Assembly (NCBI GenBank): GCA_038894275.1
Contig: JAWAPU010000033.1
Location: 1-6,046, forward strand
DNA from: JAWAPU01 sp038894275
Lineage (GTDB): Archaea > Nanobdellota > Nanobdellia > UBA10117
Direction of reading: 5' to 3'
Length of the DNA stretch: 6,046 bases
Both the position numbers and the translations under genes were made by a program. The notes below the pieces were generated by a model that saw only the letters and a program-made list of their open reading frames with translations, was not told where the DNA came from and did not search any database. Below are positions 5,920 to 6,046 of this stretch, in pieces. The stretch's first letter is position 1. Every line of letters begins with the position of its first letter.

Positions 5920-6018
5920 TTACTTTTTTTTTAATAAATTCATATAATTTTCAAGTCTTTGTTTGTCGGCAGCATTTTGATGCGCGTGAAGTTCAAAGCC
6001 TGGCTCATAATAGTTATC
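5920..6018 (-). CDS. C-terminal tail of an unidentified gene, interrupted or recoded at the window edge
   Basis: On the - strand a frame of 32 sense codons ends in TAA at 5922-5920. It reads DNYYEPGFELHAHQ, then NAADKQRLENYMNLLKKK. The amphipathic, Lys-terminated helix and the codon choice look like a genuine protein C-terminus. It sits on the same strand as, and 31 bases ahead of, the TIM-barrel gene. It has no start codon of its own except an internal Met seven residues from the end, so it must continue from further right; but the codon just before it is an in-frame TAG (6021-6019), and both other frames also contain stops in the last 46 bases. The options are a pseudogene, a frameshift or assembly error, or recoding. 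I cannot identify the family from 32 residues. Confidence 0.45.
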   Translation of the reverse strand, partial: DNYYEPGFELHAHQNAADKQRLENYMNLLKKK

Positions 6019-6033
6019 CTATGGATTACTATT
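6009..6033. repeat. Near-perfect inverted repeat, 11-base arms around a 3-base centre
   Basis: On the + strand AATAGTTATCC (6009-6019) is followed by TAT and then GGATTACTATT (6023-6033). Ten of the eleven arm positions pair, with one mismatch. The repeat ends 13 bases from the window edge and its centre coincides with the in-frame TAG preceding the coding tail at 5920-6018. It could be a real hairpin or operator, or a fold-back artefact at a contig end. Confidence 0.6.
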
Positions 6034-6046
6034 GTTTAGGCAGTAG

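Noticed and set aside
5940..6008. Short - strand frame with an ATG (22 residues, MSQALNFTRI...) at the right edge
   Set aside because: It overlaps, in another frame, the more convincing coding tail 5920-6018, and its composition is not protein-like beyond chance for its length.

Overview
The window is strongly AT-rich and gene-dense. It reads as a chromosomal piece of an archaeon, most likely one of the small-genome DPANN lineages (Woesearchaeota/Pacearchaeota-like). This is inferred from the archaeal/eukaryote-type prolyl-tRNA synthetase with its C-terminal zinc domain, TATA-like boxes just ahead of genes with very short leaders, the absence of Shine-Dalgarno motifs, a ThyX of the form with a C-terminal cysteine cluster, and a nucleotidyltransferase plus helical-domain protein of a type I associate with archaea. 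No rRNA, tRNA, CRISPR array, insertion sequence or phage gene is visible, and no gene-free stretch exceeds about 130 bases.

Layout: on the + strand, the 3' half of proS runs in from the left edge and ends at 798. It meets, tail to tail with only 4 bases between stop codons, a block in which every other gene lies on the - strand. In transcription order (right to left) this block holds: the end of an unidentified gene at the right edge (5920-6018), a 602-residue TIM-barrel protein of the AP-endonuclease-2/sugar-isomerase superfamily (5888-4080), thyX (4027-3320), a nucleotidyltransferase with a helical C-terminal domain (3251-2391), a thymidylate kinase (2387-1764), a YjbQ/UPF0047 protein (1751-1341) and a 172-residue protein of unknown function (1321-803). 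The last four are spaced by 3, 12 and 19 bases and look like one operon. thyX and the nucleotidyltransferase each have a TATA-like box placed for a short-leadered or leaderless transcript.

The recognisable metabolic theme is dTTP supply: ThyX makes dTMP from dUMP and the kinase two genes downstream makes dTDP. The kinase is unusual, because its phosphate-binding loop has Cys where the invariant Lys should be and Glu where Ser/Thr should be. The large TIM-barrel protein appears to carry a full endonuclease-IV-like set of metal ligands, interrupted by a long charged helical insertion and followed by a Gly/Tyr/Pro-rich tail; its substrate cannot be read from the sequence. The right edge holds a convincing C-terminal coding tail interrupted by an in-frame amber codon, which sits at the centre of a near-perfect inverted repeat. 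That may be a genuine lesion or an assembly-edge artefact.
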